A stretch of 7,170 bases of DNA from Congregibacter sp. (GTDB lineage: Bacteria > Pseudomonadota > Gammaproteobacteria > Pseudomonadales > Halieaceae): NCBI GenBank assembly GCA_013911345.1, contig JACETJ010000065.1, forward strand, positions 1 to 7,170, in the 5' to 3' direction. Below are positions 5,401 to 7,170 of the stretch, piece by piece. Position 1 is the first letter of the stretch. Every line of letters starts with the position of its first letter. The notes under the pieces were generated by a model. The model made no database searches. It was not told where the DNA came from and saw only the letters and a list, made by a program, of their open reading frames with translations. The position numbers and the translations under genes are program-made.

Positions 5401-7170
5401 ATGAATGACGCACATCCGATATCGGTTGATGTCAGTGCATTGATCGATGCCGACTGGCCTGAATGGCGGTCGGCACTCGAGGATATTCGTCGAGAATATG
5501 GTGACGAGGGCGTGCGGGCATTACTCCGGCGGCTTCAGGAATACAGCATCGATCAGGGCGTCACACTCTCCGACGCATTACTGAACACGCCTTATATCAA
5601 CACGCTTTCTCCTGAAGAGCAGCCGCCTTATCCAGGAGATCTGGAGCTCGAGAAACGCATCGAAAATATCATTCGCTGGAATGCGGCCGCCATGATTCTT
5701 CGCGCGCAGGACGAGGGTGCCGGTTTAGGTGGACACATTGCGACTTATGCCTCAGCAGCCACTGCCATGGAGACGGCCTTTCACCATATCTTCAATGCAG
5801 AGGGTCGGGGAGACCTTGTCCTACCTCAGCCACATGCCGCGCCGGGAATCTATGCGCGAGCGTTCCTTGAGGGGCGCTTAAGTGAGCAACAACTCCGTAA
5901 TTTCCGACGTGAGCTGGGCGAGGGCGGTGGCTTGTCTTCTTACCCTCACCCCCGATCTATGCCGGAATTCTGGCAGGTACCCAACGCGTCTATGGGCCTG
6001 TCTGTCCCCATGTCGATTTATATCGCGCGTTTTGCCAAGTACCTACAGCATCGTGGGCTCTTGGATTCTGATGATGCGCGGATCTGGTGCTTTATCGGCG
6101 ACGGTGAGGCAGACGAGCCCGAGGTGCTGGGCACCATCAATATCGCCGCTCGAGAGCGACTCGACAACTTGGTGATAGTGGTCAACTGTAATCTGCAGCG
6201 CCTCGATGGACCGGTTCGCGGTAACGGCAAGATCATTCAAGAGCTGGAGCGGGCGTTTCGTGGTGCCGACTGGCAGGTCCTGAAGGTGATTTGGGGCAGT
6301 GGCTGGGATGCGCTACTCGCCTCGGATCACGAGGGTGTTTTGCGCCACCGCATGGAGGAGTGCCTTGACGGCGATTATCAGCGCTACTCCATCCTCCCTG
6401 GAGACGAGCAGCGCGAGCATTGGGTGCACGGCGACCCCCGCCTAGAGCAGCTTATGAATACGCTCACCGACGTCGAGGTGGCGCAGATCAAGCGCGGTGG
6501 GCAGGACCCGAAAAAGCTCTACGCCGCGTACCGCCGGGCCTGTGAGAGTGAGGATCGCCCGACAGTCATTCTTGTGAAGACCGTCAAGGGTGATGGCATG
6601 GGCTCTGCCTTGCAGGGGCGCAATACCGCGCATCAAAAGAAAGATTTGAGCCGCGAGGAGCGGATCGCCTGCGCGCGCAGCTGGGGGATACCGCTTGACG
6701 ATGAGGCGATTGCCCGGGCCGATTTTTATTGTCCGGAGGAGGACAGCGACGAGCTCAGATACCTGCGGGCGCGCAGGGAAGCACTGGGCGGCTATCTACC
6801 CCGACGCGAGGTACCTGCTGCCAGTCTGAAGGCGCCGGATGCGGCGATCTTCACGACCTTCGACGGAGGTAGCGAGTCACGGAGCTTATCTACGACCACT
6901 GCCATGGTGCGCCTGTTGACCAAGCTTCTGAAAGACCCTGAGGTAGGCGAGTTTATTGTGCCCATCGTGCCGGATGAGGCGCGCACTTTTGGCATGGACG
7001 CATTGTTCAAGGTGGCGGGCATCTACTCGCCCGACGGTCAACGGTATACCCCCGTCGACGCTGAGGCATTAAATACTTATCGGGAAGCCATTGACGGGCA
7101 GATTTTGCAGGAGGGTATTTGCGAGGCGGGGGCGATTGCCTCGTTCATTGCAGCGGGCACTGCCTATGCC
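5401..7170 (+). CDS. aceE: Homodimeric 2-oxoacid (pyruvate) dehydrogenase E1, 5' part (runs off window)
   Basis: This is the thiamine-diphosphate E1 component that decarboxylates a 2-oxoacid and passes the acyl group to the lipoyl domain of E2. The frame is open from ATG 5401 to the window end (590 residues; AceE proteins have about 890, so about a third is missing). Landmarks that align with E. coli AceE: NTPYINTLSPEEQPPYPGDLE near the N terminus, GGH with His112, YARAFLEGRLS, LSSYPHP, the ThDP motif GDGEADE at 233-239 closed by NCN at 262-264, NGKIIQELE, RGGQDPKK, the mobile-loop His411 (TAHQ), and DEARTFGMD at about 525-533. Departures: Q-P-H (143-145) replaces the Q-G-H of E. coli, NASMGLSVP replaces the TVSMGLGP context, and there is a three-residue deletion before GDLV. 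These could mark an AceE paralogue (MdeB-like, 2-oxobutyrate or another 2-oxoacid) rather than the housekeeping enzyme. No E2 or E3 gene is in view. The family is certain; the substrate is not. Confidence 0.9.
   Translation, partial: MNDAHPISVDVSALIDADWPEWRSALEDIRREYGDEGVRALLRRLQEYSIDQGVTLSDALLNTPYINTLSPEEQPPYPGDLELEKRIENIIRWNAAAMILRAQDEGAGLGGHIATYASAATAMETAFHHIFNAEGRGDLVLPQPHAAPGIYARAFLEGRLSEQQLRNFRRELGEGGGLSSYPHPRSMPEFWQVPNASMGLSVPMSIYIARFAKYLQHRGLLDSDDARIWCFIGDGEADEPEVLGTINIAARERLDNLVIVVNCNLQRLDGPVRGNGKIIQELERAFRGADWQVLKVIWGSGWDALLASDHEGVLRHRMEECLDGDYQRYSILPGDEQREHWVHGDPRLEQLMNTLTDVEVAQIKRGGQDPKKLYAAYRRACESEDRPTVILVKTVKGDGMGSALQGRNTAHQKKDLSREERIACARSWGIPLDDEAIARADFYCPEEDSDELRYLRARREALGGYLPRREVPAASLKAPDAAIFTTFDGGSESRSLSTTTAMVRLLTKLLKDPEVGEFIVPIVPDEARTFGMDALFKVAGIYSPDGQRYTPVDAEALNTYREAIDGQILQEGICEAGAIASFIAAGTAYA

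Noticed and set aside
5882..6175. Plus-strand open frame of 97 codons inside the E1 gene
   Set aside because: It is out of frame with E1, whose motifs are continuous through this stretch, and its product shows no motif.

Overview
The window looks like a piece of a gammaproteobacterial chromosome. The evidence is a close RNase HII / DnaE pair of the E. coli type (rnhB then dnaE in the same orientation, 9 bases apart), a DUF1244 protein and a homodimeric (AceE-type) 2-oxoacid dehydrogenase E1. The moderately high GC content would suit a marine lineage such as the OM60/NOR5 (Halieaceae) group, but that placement is a guess. I see no mobile element, CRISPR array, tRNA or rRNA, and no non-coding stretch longer than about 62 bases.

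Layout. Bases 1-453 (+) are the 3' two-thirds of rnhB, which enters from the left. Bases 463-3906 (+) are a complete dnaE, the replicative DNA polymerase III alpha subunit. Its last 11 bases overlap the start of a small gene (3896-4363, +) that encodes a NUDIX hydrolase carrying a lipoprotein signal peptide. After 48 bases comes a DUF1244 gene (4412-4708, +) with a clear Shine-Dalgarno sequence. It meets tail-to-tail, with a 15-base overlap, a minus-strand cysteine hydrolase of the isochorismatase-like superfamily (4694-5338). A 62-base divergent gap containing a perfect 7-7-7 dyad separates that gene from a plus-strand AceE-family E1 gene (5401 to beyond 7170), which leaves the window after 590 codons.

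How the genes fit together. rnhB and dnaE are a familiar replication/repair pair, usually the tail of the lipid A (lpx) cluster and often followed by accA. Here accA is absent immediately downstream and the surface-directed NUDIX lipoprotein takes its place, probably translationally coupled to dnaE. The right half is a metabolic module: an amidase-like cysteine hydrolase diverging from a 2-oxoacid dehydrogenase E1. The E1 keeps the thiamine-diphosphate residues but has a changed active-site neighbourhood (Q-P-H instead of the Q-G-H of E. coli AceE), so its substrate may not be pyruvate. The points most worth a second look are the NUDIX lipoprotein, the identity of the E1, and the dyad between the divergent genes. 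Nothing here amounts to a clearly new multi-gene system.
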